This document shows positions 1 to 8,879 of a stretch of DNA of 64,000 nt, one piece after another. The DNA is from Duganella levis (GTDB lineage Bacteria; Pseudomonadota; Gammaproteobacteria; Burkholderiales; Burkholderiaceae_D). A program made the translations under genes and the position numbers. Below the pieces are notes generated by a model. That model did not search any database. It was not told where the DNA came from and was given only the letters and a program-made list of their open reading frames with translations. The stretch spans positions 496,001 through 560,000 of the forward strand of contig NZ_WWCT01000001.1 of assembly GCF_009857605.1 (NCBI RefSeq), given 5' to 3'. The number at the start of each line of letters is the position of its first letter. Position 1 is the first letter of the stretch.

Positions 1-658
1 TCTGGAAACGCGCATTCATCGGGATCTTGCGCAGGTTGGCGCTGCCGAGGCCGGCCAAATCCATGGCTTGGGCGATGCAGCCATGGGCGCCGGCCGAGGC
101 GTACGCCACCAGCTGGCGCTTGGGTGGAATGCCGTGGCTTCGCACCTCGCGGCCCAGCGCGCGGTAACGCGCCACCAGCACGGCAATCATATTGGCCATC
201 GAACTGCCGGTGACGAACAGGCCCGAAGACGAGGATGGGAAGCCGAACAGCTCAGCCATCCAGCGCACCACCTGGCGTTCGACTTCTATCGGGATATGGT
301 CGCGGCCGCCGCAGTTGGCGTTGAGACCGGCCGCCAGCATCTCGGCCAGCATGCCGGCCGCCGTGCCGCCGCCGTGCACCCAGCCAAAGAAGCCGGGATG
401 CGTATTGCCGACCGCATACGGCAGGATGTTGTCCATGAATTGCTGGTGGACATCGGCCAGATCGCTTCCCTGCGCCGGCAGCGGGCTGCGGAAGGCGGCG
501 CGGGCCTGGTCCGGCACCGGCTGCCACACCGGCCGCTGGCGGATGCCCTGCAAGTAGTCGAACATATCGTCCAGCATGCGGTGGCCCTGCGTGCGGAATT
601 GCTGCCAATCTGCCGGCTCCAGTGGGCCAGCGAAATTTTCTTGCGTTTTTTTTGCCAT
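1..658 (-). CDS. PLP-dependent group II decarboxylase (N-terminal 219 codons, cut by the window edge)
   Basis: The leftward reading frame starts at the ATG at 658 and stays open to base 1, so only the N-terminal part is present. The translation (MAKKTQENFAGPLEPADWQQ at the start) has the layout of aromatic-L-amino-acid/tyrosine/glutamate-type decarboxylases. It carries a 'HRMLDDMFDYL' helix, the substrate-loop motif 'THPGFFGWVHGGGT' and 'GLFVTGSSMANM', which in this family helps bind the PLP phosphate. The catalytic Schiff-base lysine would lie further left and cannot be seen. Family members decarboxylate aromatic or acidic amino acids in the cytoplasm; the substrate cannot be assigned. The gene is divergent from flaG across about 95 bases. 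Confidence 0.85.
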   Translation of the reverse strand, partial: MAKKTQENFAGPLEPADWQQFRTQGHRMLDDMFDYLQGIRQRPVWQPVPDQARAAFRSPLPAQGSDLADVHQQFMDNILPYAVGNTHPGFFGWVHGGGTAAGMLAEMLAAGLNANCGGRDHIPIEVERQVVRWMAELFGFPSSSSGLFVTGSSMANMIAVLVARYRALGREVRSHGIPPKRQLVAYASAGAHGCIAQAMDLAGLGSANLRKIPMNARFQ

Positions 659-753
659 GTGACTCAATTTTTCTTCAGACCTGCCGTTAATGCCAGTAGC
701 GGGGCATTTTATCCAAAGCAAATCTCCCGCGCGAACGAAGGAACCCAACCAGC

Positions 754-1128
754 ATGGACACGAGCAGCATCAACCGATTAGATTCGCTACCCACCACCAC
801 CGCCACGTGGGCGGTGTTGCCCCTGCCTGCCCTGGACAAAAATACGGATACAGCATCCGCACAATCTATTGTCGCCGGTAAAGACGATCCTGCGTTGAAA
901 ACTCCTAGTAAATCTGAGTTAAAAAAATCAGTTGACGCGATAAATCGTTTCCTCGAAAACAATAGTGAGGTAGAGTTCAGTATAGATGACCACAGTGGCC
1001 TGTCGGTGGTCAAGGTGATCGATACTGAAACCAAGCAGGTCTTGCGTCAGCTTCCGTCCGTAGAATCGCTGGAAATTGCCAAGAACCTCAATAGCATGAA
1101 AGGCCTGCTGATTAATAGCAAGGCATAG
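754..1128 (+). CDS. flaG: FlaG family flagellar protein
   Basis: 124 residues. The C-terminal half (about residues 50-120) is the FlaG domain: a predicted helix, then 'VEFSIDDHSGLSVVKVIDTE' and 'VLRQLPSVESLEIAKNLN', which match the family pattern 'F..dd..g..vVkviD..T.evIRQIP.e..l..a'. The N-terminal 45 residues are low complexity, as is usual. FlaG influences flagellar filament length and is normally next to fliC and fliD; no other flagellar gene is in this window. An AAGGA ribosome site lies about 11 bases before the ATG. The stop codon is followed in the same frame, 9 bases later, by the next gene. Confidence 0.85.
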   Translation: MDTSSINRLDSLPTTTATWAVLPLPALDKNTDTASAQSIVAGKDDPALKTPSKSELKKSVDAINRFLENNSEVEFSIDDHSGLSVVKVIDTETKQVLRQLPSVESLEIAKNLNSMKGLLINSKA

Positions 1129-1137
1129 TACTCCAAC

Positions 1138-2451
1138 TTGATCAAGCACGCCGCCGATCTGCACCAACTTCCCCCGACGAACGATCTGCTGCTTGCCGGC
1201 GGCGATGACAGATTGACACTGGATGCCGGCACAGGCCGCTCCCGCTATGGCTGCCGGCCGACGCCGGACACCGACCTGGTGTCGCTGGGTTCGTCCACCG
1301 CCTCACATATTTCCCCTTATGCTTACCAGGCCGCCGATGCGTTGCGGCAGCGCTGCGTGCAAGCCATGCGGGGGGAGCCGGAACTGGTGGTGTACCGGCG
1401 GGCCTTGGCCGCCGTGCGGCAGCGCTTGCTGGCCTACTGCGGCTGCGCGCCGGAAGACAGCCCGATGACGCTGCTGGCGCCGTCCGGCACCGATTTGTTC
1501 ATGCTGGTAGCCAATTTGCGGCAGCCGCAGTGCACGGTGCTGATCGACGGCGCCGAGACCGGCAGCGGCGTGCCACTGGCCTTGCTCGGGCCGCGTCAAG
1601 GTGCGCCGCATATGGTGGCGGTGCGGCATGCGGATGGCAGTTTGCGCGACGCCGGCGAGGTCGATGCCGAGTACGCCGCCATCGTTGATAAGGCGGCTTC
1701 GCGCGGGCAGCGGGTACTGCTAGTGCTTACCGACGTCAGCAAGACTGGGCTGATTGCGCCGTCGATCGCCTCGGTGCAGGCGCTGCGGGCACGCTGGCCG
1801 GATCATCTGGACGTACTGGTTGATGCTTGCCAGTTCCGGCTGGACCCGGTGACGGTGCGGGCGTATCTGGCGCAGGGTTTCATGCTGGCGCTGACTGGCT
1901 CCAAGTTCCTGACCGGGCCGACTTTCAGCGGCGCCCTGCTGCTGCCACGCGCGATGGCGGCCAATGCGGTGGAGGCAGTTACCAGCCACAGCAATTTCGG
2001 CATGCTGCTGCGTTGGGAGGCGGCGCTGACGGAAATGGAGCGTTTTGCTGCTGTGCCGCAGACGGTGCGCTTGCACTGGGTGAAGCACTTTGAGGATGCG
2101 GTGACGCGTGGATTGATGCAGAATGCGGCGTTCACACCGCTGCCCGTCGCCGCCATCGACCGTTCGGCGCTTGGCGTGTCGCCCGGCTGGGACAGCGTGC
2201 AAACCATCTTCCCGTTCACGCTGCGTGGCGCTGACGGCCACCTCCTGGATGCCGCCGAGGCGCGCCGTGTATATCTTCAACTGCAACTGCCGGCCATTGG
2301 CACGCGCCGTTACCAGCTGGGTCAGCCGGCGGCGGCCGGAGCGCTGCGCTTATGTCTCAGCGCCCGCATGATCGCCGACCTGCACGAGGGCGTGGCGTCA
2401 GACATCGACGTCGCCGCGCCGCTAGCCCGCATCGCCCAAATGCTTGCTTAG
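1138..2451 (+). CDS. Uncharacterised fold-type I PLP-dependent enzyme (aminotransferase class V-like)
   Basis: 437 residues if the TTG at 1138 is the start; no ATG occurs until residue 76. The fold is suggested by 'APSGTD' (cofactor phosphate cup, about residue 119), 'VLVDACQFRLDP' (the Asp that contacts the pyridine nitrogen) and 'ALTGSKFLTGP' (candidate Schiff-base Lys). These appear in the right order for a class V-type aminotransferase, kynureninase or desulfurase-like enzyme. I do not recognise a specific activity. A weak AAGG sits 15 bases before the TTG; another TTG at 1213 follows a GGCGG and is an alternative start. It is 9 bases downstream of flaG in the same frame. The 3' end overlaps the convergent GNAT gene by 4 bases. 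Confidence 0.7.
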   Translation: MIKHAADLHQLPPTNDLLLAGGDDRLTLDAGTGRSRYGCRPTPDTDLVSLGSSTASHISPYAYQAADALRQRCVQAMRGEPELVVYRRALAAVRQRLLAYCGCAPEDSPMTLLAPSGTDLFMLVANLRQPQCTVLIDGAETGSGVPLALLGPRQGAPHMVAVRHADGSLRDAGEVDAEYAAIVDKAASRGQRVLLVLTDVSKTGLIAPSIASVQALRARWPDHLDVLVDACQFRLDPVTVRAYLAQGFMLALTGSKFLTGPTFSGALLLPRAMAANAVEAVTSHSNFGMLLRWEAALTEMERFAAVPQTVRLHWVKHFEDAVTRGLMQNAAFTPLPVAAIDRSALGVSPGWDSVQTIFPFTLRGADGHLLDAAEARRVYLQLQLPAIGTRRYQLGQPAAAGALRLCLSARMIADLHEGVASDIDVAAPLARIAQMLA

Positions 2452-2873
2452 AAGCTGCGCTGCATGTTGATGTGGGCGATGCCCGCTTCGTAGAACTCCT
2501 CGCCTTCGATGGCGAAGCCGTGACGCTGGTAGAACGGCGCCGCGTGCGTTTGCGCACTCAGCGCCACCAGCAGGTCGCCGCGTGCCTTGGCCTGCACCAT
2601 CAAAGCTTGCAACAACTCGCCGCCGACACCGCTGCCGCGCGCCGACTTGCGCACCGCCATGCGACCGATGTGACCGTCCGGCAGCAGGCGACCGGTACCA
2701 ACCGGCGTGCCATCAGCCTCGTAGGCCACCGCGTGCAGACACAGCGCGTCCATGCTGTCCATTTCCAGCTCGGCAGGAACGCCCTGCTCCTCAACGAAGA
2801 CTTCGGTGCGGATGGCCTTGGCGTCGGCGCTCAGCGTGCCCCAGTCGCCCAGTTTGATTTCGTGCTTGCTCAT
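2448..2873 (-). CDS. GNAT family N-acetyltransferase (ElaA-like)
   Basis: 141 residues from the ATG at 2873 (MSKHEIKLGDW), which has AGGA about 8 bases upstream; an in-frame extension to 2900 lacks such a site. The single GNAT domain shows 'IRTEVFVEEQGVP' in motif C, the acetyl-CoA loop 'RGSGVGGELL' in motif A ('GRMAVRKSARGSGVGG'), and 'APFYQRHGFAIEGEEFYEAG' in motif B, an arrangement typical of the ElaA/YjcF group. The acceptor substrate is unknown. It lies 39 bases after the lipid-catabolism operon on the same strand and may be its last gene. Confidence 0.8.
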   Translation of the reverse strand: MSKHEIKLGDWGTLSADAKAIRTEVFVEEQGVPAELEMDSMDALCLHAVAYEADGTPVGTGRLLPDGHIGRMAVRKSARGSGVGGELLQALMVQAKARGDLLVALSAQTHAAPFYQRHGFAIEGEEFYEAGIAHINMQRSF

Positions 2874-2912
2874 CGTTGTGATCCTGTTCAGCAAAAGCAC
2901 GATTGTAGTACG

Positions 2913-3833
2913 TCAGCCCAGCGGTTTGGAAGCACCCTGAATTTTGGCCTTCAGCAGCTCACGGATTTGCGGCGTCGCAGCATACGGGTCCGGCGGATTG
3001 GTGCCGGCCACGACGCTTTCCAGGTTCAGCCGCACGCCAGCCAGCGCATCCGGATGCGAGTAAATGTAGAACTGGCCGTCGGCAATCGCTTTGAAGGTAA
3101 TCTCCGCCACTTCCTCGGCCGATACCTTGCCCGACGAAACCGCCTTGTCTGTCATTACCTGCGCGGCGATCTGGCTGGCGGTCGGGCCGGCGGTCATGCG
3201 CACATCCTCGGGACGGTTGCGATGCGACTGACTGATGCCGGTCGGCACAAAATACGGGCACAGCACCGAGGTGCCGATCGGTGCACCGACCAGTTGCAAG
3301 TCGTGATACAGCGTTTCCGACAGCGACACCACCGCATGCTTGGAGACGTTGTAGACGCCCATCGCCGGCGCATTCAGCAGGCCGGCCATCGACGCCGTGT
3401 TGACGATATGCCCTTCAAACGCAGCATCTTTCGCGGCCGCTTCCAGCATCAGCTTGGTGAAGATGCGCACGCCATGGATCACGCCCCAGACGTTGACGCC
3501 CATCACCCATTCCCAGTCCGCCTCGGTGTTTTCCCAGATCAGCCCGGCCGAGCCGACACCGGCGTTGTTGAACAGCAGATGCACAGCGCCAAACTCGGCC
3601 ACCGCCGCGTCGGCCAGCGCCTGCACCTGCTCACCCTTGCGCACGTCGCACAGCTGGGAGATGACGCTGGCGCCCTGCCCGCGCAGCTCGGCGGTGGCCT
3701 GCTCCAGCGCATCGGCCTGCACGTCGGCCAGCACCAGCTTCATGCCCTCGCGCGCGGCGATGTTTGCGAATTGACGGCCCAAACCACTTGCACCGCCGGT
3801 GATGACGGCGACTTTGTCTCGGAATGTTTTCAT
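2913..3833 (-). CDS. SDR family NAD(P)-dependent oxidoreductase
   Basis: 306 residues, somewhat longer than the usual 250 because of a C-terminal extension. Rossmann motif 'TGGASGLG' at about residues 12-19, 'NNAG' near 89, catalytic 'YNVSK' and downstream 'PYFVPTGIS'. Classical short-chain dehydrogenases interconvert alcohols and ketones with NAD(P)H. It starts 2 bases after the stop of the MDR reductase gene, so it is almost certainly co-transcribed with the acyl-CoA dehydrogenase and thiolase. A role as a 3-hydroxyacyl or side-chain dehydrogenase is an inference from that context. Confidence 0.85.
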   Translation of the reverse strand: MKTFRDKVAVITGGASGLGRQFANIAAREGMKLVLADVQADALEQATAELRGQGASVISQLCDVRKGEQVQALADAAVAEFGAVHLLFNNAGVGSAGLIWENTEADWEWVMGVNVWGVIHGVRIFTKLMLEAAAKDAAFEGHIVNTASMAGLLNAPAMGVYNVSKHAVVSLSETLYHDLQLVGAPIGTSVLCPYFVPTGISQSHRNRPEDVRMTAGPTASQIAAQVMTDKAVSSGKVSAEEVAEITFKAIADGQFYIYSHPDALAGVRLNLESVVAGTNPPDPYAATPQIRELLKAKIQGASKPLG

Positions 3834-3835
3834 TT

Positions 3836-4840
3836 TTAAATGAGCTTCACCAGTTGTTTGCCAAAATTACGCCCTTGCAGCAGGCCCATGAACGCTTCCG
3901 GCGCGGCAGCCAGGCCGTCCGCCACCGATTCGCGGTATTTGATTTGACGATTTGCAACCAGCACGGCCAGTTCCTGCAAGCCCTGCTGCCAAAACTCCAT
4001 GTGCTCGGTCACGATAAAACCGCGCACGGTCAGGCGATTGATCAACAGCACACGCGCATTCTTGATCGGCATGTCGGCGCCGTTGTAGCCGGCGATCAGG
4101 CCGCACAGCGCGATGCGGGCGAAGGCGTTGGTGCGGGCCAGCGCCACGTCGAGGCAGGCGCCGCCGACGTTTTCAAAGATGGCGTCGACGCCGTCCGGCG
4201 TGGCGGCGGCCAGGTCGGCCTCCAGGTTGCCGGCCTTGTAGTCGACGCAGGCGTCGAAGCCCAGTTCGTCCACCACGTAGCCGCATTTCTCCGGGCCGCC
4301 GGCGATGCCGACCACGCGGCAGCCGCGCAGCCGCGCCAATTGGCCAACGACGCTACCGACCGCGCCGCTGGCGGCCGATACCACCACGGTTTCGCCAGCC
4401 GCCGCTTCCATGATCTGGTTGAAGCCGTACCACGCCGCCATGCCCGGCATACCGACCACGCCAAGAAACGCCGACAGCGGAATGCGCGTGGTGTCGAGCT
4501 TGCGCAGCAGCAGGCCGTCCGACACGCCCATCTCGGCCCAGCCCAGCATGCCGTTGACGTAGTCGCCGACCTGGTAGAAGTCGTTGCGCGAGGCGATCAC
4601 CTGGCCGACGGTGCCGCCGATCATGGTGTCGTCCAGCTGCTGCGAGTTGGCGTAGCTCTTGGCCGCGCTCATGCGGCCGCGCATATACGGGTCCAGCGAC
4701 AGGTAGTGATTGCGGATCAGCAGCTCACCGGCGGCCAGCGACGGCACCGGCACGGTCTCCAGCCGGAAATTCTCCGGTTTGACCGGGCCGCGCGGACGTT
4801 CGGCCAGCACGATGCGCTGGTATGTTTCGGGAATGCTCAT
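3836..4840 (-). CDS. NADP-dependent oxidoreductase, MDR superfamily (CurA/prostaglandin-reductase type)
   Basis: 334 residues. The N-terminal 'LSLDPYMRGRM' and the cofactor motif 'SAASGAVGSVVGQLARLRG' (about residues 154-172) are typical of the zinc-independent leukotriene B4 12-hydroxydehydrogenase/CurA branch. Members use NADPH to reduce the double bond of alpha,beta-unsaturated ketones and aldehydes. 'FENVGGACLDVAL' and the C-terminal 'QGRNFGKQLVKL' agree with that group. The start ATG overlaps the stop of the upstream SDR gene by 4 bases (ATGA), which indicates translational coupling. The physiological substrate is probably an enone formed during lipid breakdown, an inference from the operon. 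Confidence 0.85.
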   Translation of the reverse strand: MSIPETYQRIVLAERPRGPVKPENFRLETVPVPSLAAGELLIRNHYLSLDPYMRGRMSAAKSYANSQQLDDTMIGGTVGQVIASRNDFYQVGDYVNGMLGWAEMGVSDGLLLRKLDTTRIPLSAFLGVVGMPGMAAWYGFNQIMEAAAGETVVVSAASGAVGSVVGQLARLRGCRVVGIAGGPEKCGYVVDELGFDACVDYKAGNLEADLAAATPDGVDAIFENVGGACLDVALARTNAFARIALCGLIAGYNGADMPIKNARVLLINRLTVRGFIVTEHMEFWQQGLQELAVLVANRQIKYRESVADGLAAAPEAFMGLLQGRNFGKQLVKLI

Positions 4841-5616
4841 ACCGCCGACACGCCTCCGTCCACCGCCAGGATCTGGCCGGTGATGTGCTTGCCCGCGTCG
4901 GACGCGAACAGCACGGCGGCGCCTTTCAAATCTTCGTCATCGCCCAGACGGTTGAGCGGCGCATGGCCGATCAGCTGGTCGCCCATGGCGGTCAGCAAAC
5001 CCTTGGTCATCTTGGATGGGAAGAAGCCCGGCGCCAGCGCGTTGACGGTGATGCCGTAGCGGCCCCATTCGCCAGCCAGCGTGCGGGTGAAGTTGACCAG
5101 CGCGCCTTTCGAGGTGTTGTAGGCGATGGTCTGCATGGTGCCCGGCGGGTTGCCGGCCAGACCTGCAATCGAGGCAATGTTGATGATGCGGCCGGACTGG
5201 CGCGGAATCATCGAACGCTTGCCGACCAGCTGCGACACCACGAAGATGCTGCGAATGTTCAGGTCCATCACCTTGTCCCAGGCTTCGACCGGATGGTCTT
5301 CGGCCGGCGCCCCCCAGCTGGCGCCGGCGTTGTTGATCAAGATATCGATATGGCCGAGGTGGCCGATGGCGGCGTCGACCAATGCTTCGGCCTGGGCGTC
5401 CTGCGCCAGGTCGGCGGCGACCGCGTGCGCGCTGATGCCGCGCTGCGTCAGGAAGCTGACGGCTTCATCCAGTTCGGCTTGCTTGCGCGCCGAGATGACG
5501 ACCTTGGCGCCCTGCTCGCCCAGCGCCAGCGCCATTTGCAGGCCGAGGCCGCGCGAGCCGCCGGTGATCAGCGCGGTCTTGCCTGCCAGTGAAAACAGTT
5601 CTTGGGTAGTACGCAT
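4837..5616 (-). CDS. SDR family oxidoreductase
   Basis: 259 residues from the ATG at 5616 (MRTTQELFSLAGKTALITGG), which has a strong GAGGAG site; a longer frame upstream is not needed. Motifs: 'TGGSRGLG' cofactor loop, 'NNAGASWG', 'IINIASIAGLAG' and catalytic 'YNTSKGAL', then 'NALAPGFF' and a C-terminal 'ITGQILAVDGG', which is the FabG-like/gluconate-5-dehydrogenase pattern. It would reduce or oxidise a 3-keto/3-hydroxy group. It is the third gene of the leftward operon, 35 bases after the acyl-CoA dehydrogenase, and overlaps the following reductase gene by 4 bases. Confidence 0.88.
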   Translation of the reverse strand: MRTTQELFSLAGKTALITGGSRGLGLQMALALGEQGAKVVISARKQAELDEAVSFLTQRGISAHAVAADLAQDAQAEALVDAAIGHLGHIDILINNAGASWGAPAEDHPVEAWDKVMDLNIRSIFVVSQLVGKRSMIPRQSGRIINIASIAGLAGNPPGTMQTIAYNTSKGALVNFTRTLAGEWGRYGITVNALAPGFFPSKMTKGLLTAMGDQLIGHAPLNRLGDDEDLKGAAVLFASDAGKHITGQILAVDGGVSAV

Positions 5617-5651
5617 CGTGTCTCCTCGTTGGTTTTTTTGATTATTCCTGA

Positions 5652-7493
5652 TTAGAACCAGGCATCCTGCATATCGAGCGTGGTGGTGTCTATGCTGGCC
5701 AGCAGTTCCAGCTGCGGCCCCACCTTGGGCAGCTCCCACTGGAAGAAATACAGGCACGCCTGCAGCTTGCCGCGATAGAAATCAGTATCGCCGCTGGCCA
5801 GCGACGCCGCCGCCAGCAAGGCCTGCTGCAACCAGATCCACGCCACCACCACGTGCCCGACCGCTTCCAGATAAATGCTGGCGTTGGCCAGCGTCTTGTT
5901 CAAATCGCCGACAGCATACAACTTCTGAGTGACTTCTTCCACGCCTTGCCAGGCCTGCTCCAGCGCGTCGGCGTGCGCCAGCAGTTCGACGCTGATGGTG
6001 GCCAGCCCCGGACCGACCGCATCCGGCGCGCCAACACTGCCGCGCACCTTGCGTATCGTCTTGCGCAGCTCGGCGCCAAAGGCACGGAACAGCGCGCCAT
6101 CCTGCAAGCTCACCTTGCGGCCCAGCAGGTCCAGGCCGTGGATGCCGTGCGTGCCTTCGTGGATGGCGTTCAGGCGGTTGTCACGGTAGAACTGTTCGAC
6201 GTTGTATTCGCGCGTGTAGCCATAACCGCCGTGTACCTGGATCGCCAGGCTGTTGGCCTCGACGCACCATTGCGATGGCCACGACTTGGTGATCGGCGTC
6301 AGAAAATCCAGCAGGCGTCCGGCATGTTCGCGGGCTTCCGGCGTTTCGGCCGTGTTCTGCTCGTCGACCAGGCGGGCGCTGTACAGCACCAGGCTGAGGC
6401 CGCCTTCAACGTAGGCTTTCTGCGCCAGCAACATGCGCCGCACATCGGTGTGCTGAATGATCGGCAACTGCGGTTGCGCTGCGTCTTTCTGCGCCGGGTG
6501 GCGACCTTGCGGCCGGTTGCGCGCGTATTCCAGCGCGTGCAGGTAGCCGGTGTAGCCCAGCACAGCCGCGCCGAGGCCGACGCCGATGCGCGCCTCGTTC
6601 ATCATGTGGAACATATTCGCCAGGCCGTGGTGCGGCTCGCCGACCAGATAGCCGATGGCGCCGCCGTTCTCACCGAAGTTGAGCAGGCAGTTAGTGGTGC
6701 CGCGATTGCCCATCTTGTGGTTGAGGCCGGCCAGCGAGATATCGTTGCGCGCGCCCAAGCTGCCGTCGTCGTTGACCAGGTACTTCGGCACGATGAACAG
6801 CGAGATGCCTTTGACGCCGGGGATCAGCTTGCCGTCTTCGCCGGGGATCTTGGCCAGCACCAGGTGGACGATGTTTTCCGCCAGCTCGTGTTCGCCGGCC
6901 GAGATCCACATCTTGTTGCCGGTGATCCGGTACTGGCTCTCGCCGTCGGGCACGGCACGGGTGGTGATGTCCGACAGGCTGGAGCCGGCTTGCGGCTCGG
7001 ACAAGCACATGGTGCCGAAGAAGCGGCCGGCCAGCATCGGATTGACGTAGGTTTCAATCTGCGCCGGCGTCGCGCATTTGAGCAAGGTGTTGGCGTTGCT
7101 CATGGTCAGGAAGGTGTAGGCCGAGGTGCTGACGTTGGCGGCGGTGAAATACGCCGCCAGCGCCTTCTCGACCACCACCGGCAGCTGCATGCCGCCGCGC
7201 TCGTAGTCCTGGCCGGCCGCCATCAGGCCGGCCAGCGAAAACGCTTCCAGCGCCGTCTTCACCTCGGGGATGATCTGCACCTTGCCGTCCACCACATGCG
7301 GCTCGTTGGCGTCGGCCTTCTTGTTGTGGTTGGCGAACAGATCGGTGGCGAGACGCTCAGCCGTATCGAGCGCGGCGTCGAAGGTCTCGCGGTTATGGTC
7401 CTCAAACCGGGCGCGGCGTGTCAACGCCTCCGCGTCCAGCCACTCGTACAACATGAAGGACAGGTCGCGGCGCGACAGAATGGTCGAGCGCAT
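5652..7493 (-). CDS. Acyl-CoA dehydrogenase (large form with C-terminal extension)
   Basis: 613 residues from the ATG at 7493 (MRSTILSRRDLSFMLYEWLD); the open frame extends further upstream but that part overlaps the thiolase gene. Conserved blocks: 'FFGTMCLSEPQAGSSLSD' (substrate/FAD site), 'YRITGNKMWISAGEHEL', 'RGTTNCLLNFG', 'MMNEARIGVGLGAAVLGY' and 'VHGGYGYTREYNVEQFYRD', followed by about 120 residues of the extra helical C-terminal domain found in 600-residue ACADs. It performs the FAD-dependent alpha,beta-desaturation of acyl-CoA. The 5-base gap to the thiolase stop shows co-transcription. Chain-length preference cannot be read from sequence. Confidence 0.92.
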   Translation of the reverse strand: MRSTILSRRDLSFMLYEWLDAEALTRRARFEDHNRETFDAALDTAERLATDLFANHNKKADANEPHVVDGKVQIIPEVKTALEAFSLAGLMAAGQDYERGGMQLPVVVEKALAAYFTAANVSTSAYTFLTMSNANTLLKCATPAQIETYVNPMLAGRFFGTMCLSEPQAGSSLSDITTRAVPDGESQYRITGNKMWISAGEHELAENIVHLVLAKIPGEDGKLIPGVKGISLFIVPKYLVNDDGSLGARNDISLAGLNHKMGNRGTTNCLLNFGENGGAIGYLVGEPHHGLANMFHMMNEARIGVGLGAAVLGYTGYLHALEYARNRPQGRHPAQKDAAQPQLPIIQHTDVRRMLLAQKAYVEGGLSLVLYSARLVDEQNTAETPEAREHAGRLLDFLTPITKSWPSQWCVEANSLAIQVHGGYGYTREYNVEQFYRDNRLNAIHEGTHGIHGLDLLGRKVSLQDGALFRAFGAELRKTIRKVRGSVGAPDAVGPGLATISVELLAHADALEQAWQGVEEVTQKLYAVGDLNKTLANASIYLEAVGHVVVAWIWLQQALLAAASLASGDTDFYRGKLQACLYFFQWELPKVGPQLELLASIDTTTLDMQDAWF

Positions 7494-7498
7494 GGTGC

Positions 7499-8677
7499 TT
7501 ACACCACTTCGAACAGGCCTGCCGCTCCCTGGCCGCCACCGATACACATGGTGACCACCACATATTTCACGCCGCGGCGCTTGCCTTCGATCAGCGCATG
7601 GCCGACCAGGCGCGCGCCCGACACGCCATACGGGTGACCGACCGCAATCGCGCCGCCGTTGACGTTGAGACGGTCCATCGGGATGCCCAGCGTGTCGGCG
7701 CAATACAGCACCTGCACCGCAAACGCCTCGTTCAGTTCCCACAGGCCGATGTCCTCGACTTTCAGGCCGGCTTTCTTCAGCAGCTTGGGCACGGCGAATA
7801 CAGGACCGATGCCCATCTCATCCGGTTCGCAGCCGGCCACGGCGAAGCCGCGGAACACGCCCAGCGGCTGTAAGCCCTTGGCGGCGGCGGTCTGCGCGTT
7901 CATCACGATGGCCATCGAGGCGCCATCCGAAAACTGGCTGGCGTTGCCGGCGCTGATGACGCCGCCCAGCACCGCACTGCGGATCTTGGATACGGCTTCG
8001 TACGTGGTATCGGCGCGGATGCCTTCGTCGGCCGAAATGGTCACTTCACGCGACAGCAGCTGGCCGGTGGCTTTATCGGCCACGCCCATTACCGTAGTCA
8101 TCGGCACGATTTCGGCATTGAACAGGCCGGCGGCCTGGGCGGCGGCGGCGCGCTGCTGGCTTTGCACGCCGTACTCATCCTGACGCTCGCGGCTGATGTT
8201 GTAGCGCTTGGCGACGGTTTCGGCGGTTTGCAGCATCGGCCAATAGATTTCCGGCTTGTTTTTCGACAGCCAGACTTCCTTGTACATATGCATATTCATC
8301 TCCTGCTGCACGCAGGAAATCGACTCGACGCCGCCGGCCGCATAAATCTCGCCTTCGCCGGCGATGATGCGCTGGGCGGCAGTGGCAATGGTTTGCAGGC
8401 CGGACGAGCAGAAACGGTTGATGGTCATGCCGGCGGTGGTCACCGGGCAGCCGCCGCGCAGGGCGATCTGGCGCGCGATATTGCCGCCGGTGGCGCCTTC
8501 CGGATTGGCGCAGCCGGCCAATACGTCTTCCACTTCGCCGGCTTCCAGGTTGGCGCGCTGGATTGCAGCTTGCAACACATGGCCACCCAAGGTGGCGCCG
8601 TGCGTCATGTTAAACGCGCCTTTCCAGGATTTGGCCAGGCCCGTGCGGGCGGTAGAAACAATGACGGCATCGATCAT
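7499..8677 (-). CDS. Acetyl-CoA C-acyltransferase (thiolase)
   Basis: 392 residues, the normal thiolase length. Catalytic residues are in place: nucleophile Cys90 in 'NRFCSSGLQ', His348 in '[14 protein letters not shown]' and Cys378 in 'CIGGGQG'. 'NEAFAVQ' is also present. Degradative thiolases split 3-ketoacyl-CoA into acetyl-CoA and a shortened acyl-CoA. This is the first gene of the leftward operon that continues with acyl-CoA dehydrogenase, SDR, MDR reductase and SDR. Its promoter region holds an operator-like palindrome (8729-8740). A good AGGAG precedes the ATG. Confidence 0.93.
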   Translation of the reverse strand: MIDAVIVSTARTGLAKSWKGAFNMTHGATLGGHVLQAAIQRANLEAGEVEDVLAGCANPEGATGGNIARQIALRGGCPVTTAGMTINRFCSSGLQTIATAAQRIIAGEGEIYAAGGVESISCVQQEMNMHMYKEVWLSKNKPEIYWPMLQTAETVAKRYNISRERQDEYGVQSQQRAAAAQAAGLFNAEIVPMTTVMGVADKATGQLLSREVTISADEGIRADTTYEAVSKIRSAVLGGVISAGNASQFSDGASMAIVMNAQTAAAKGLQPLGVFRGFAVAGCEPDEMGIGPVFAVPKLLKKAGLKVEDIGLWELNEAFAVQVLYCADTLGIPMDRLNVNGGAIAVGHPYGVSGARLVGHALIEGKRRGVKYVVVTMCIGGGQGAAGLFEVV

Positions 8678-8716
8678 GAGAAGTCTCCTATAGTGAAGGT
8701 GTTATCAATCCAGAAT

Positions 8717-8744
8717 AGCATAGTTTTAGTACGGTCGTTCGCAA
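8717..8744 (-). promoter_or_regulatory. Promoter of the lipid-catabolism operon with an embedded TetR-type operator
   Basis: On the minus strand TTGCGA (8739-8744) and TATGCT (8717-8722) are separated by 16 bases and lie 40-67 bases before the thiolase ATG. Between them, overlapping the -35 box, is GTACGGTCGTTC (8729-8740), a dyad of the form G-W-ACG-N2-CGT-W-C. The same dyad is found at the fadB-like promoter (19686-19697). Binding there would block RNA polymerase. The shape resembles the operators of TetR-family fatty-acid regulators in betaproteobacteria (FadP type); that link is an inference from memory of the family. Confidence 0.5.
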
Positions 8745-8879
8745 AATTTATTGTAAGTTTCGCGTAAGCCTCGTGAAAGCATCGCGTAAGGTTCAGCGCC
8801 CAAACTCGGATCAAGCTGACGAAGTGCTAACTATCTCAGCTGGGGACAAAACATCCTATAAAATCAAAGGAGACACATC

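Noticed and set aside
5853..7637. 594-codon plus-strand open frame opposite the acyl-CoA dehydrogenase
   Set aside because: It is rich in Arg, His, Gln and Val, as expected of an antisense reading of a GC-rich gene, and has no ribosome site or family match.
8755..8800. Short repeated TCGCGTAAG words between thiolase and the MHS transporter
   Set aside because: Only two or three imperfect copies without regular spacing; not distinguishable from chance.
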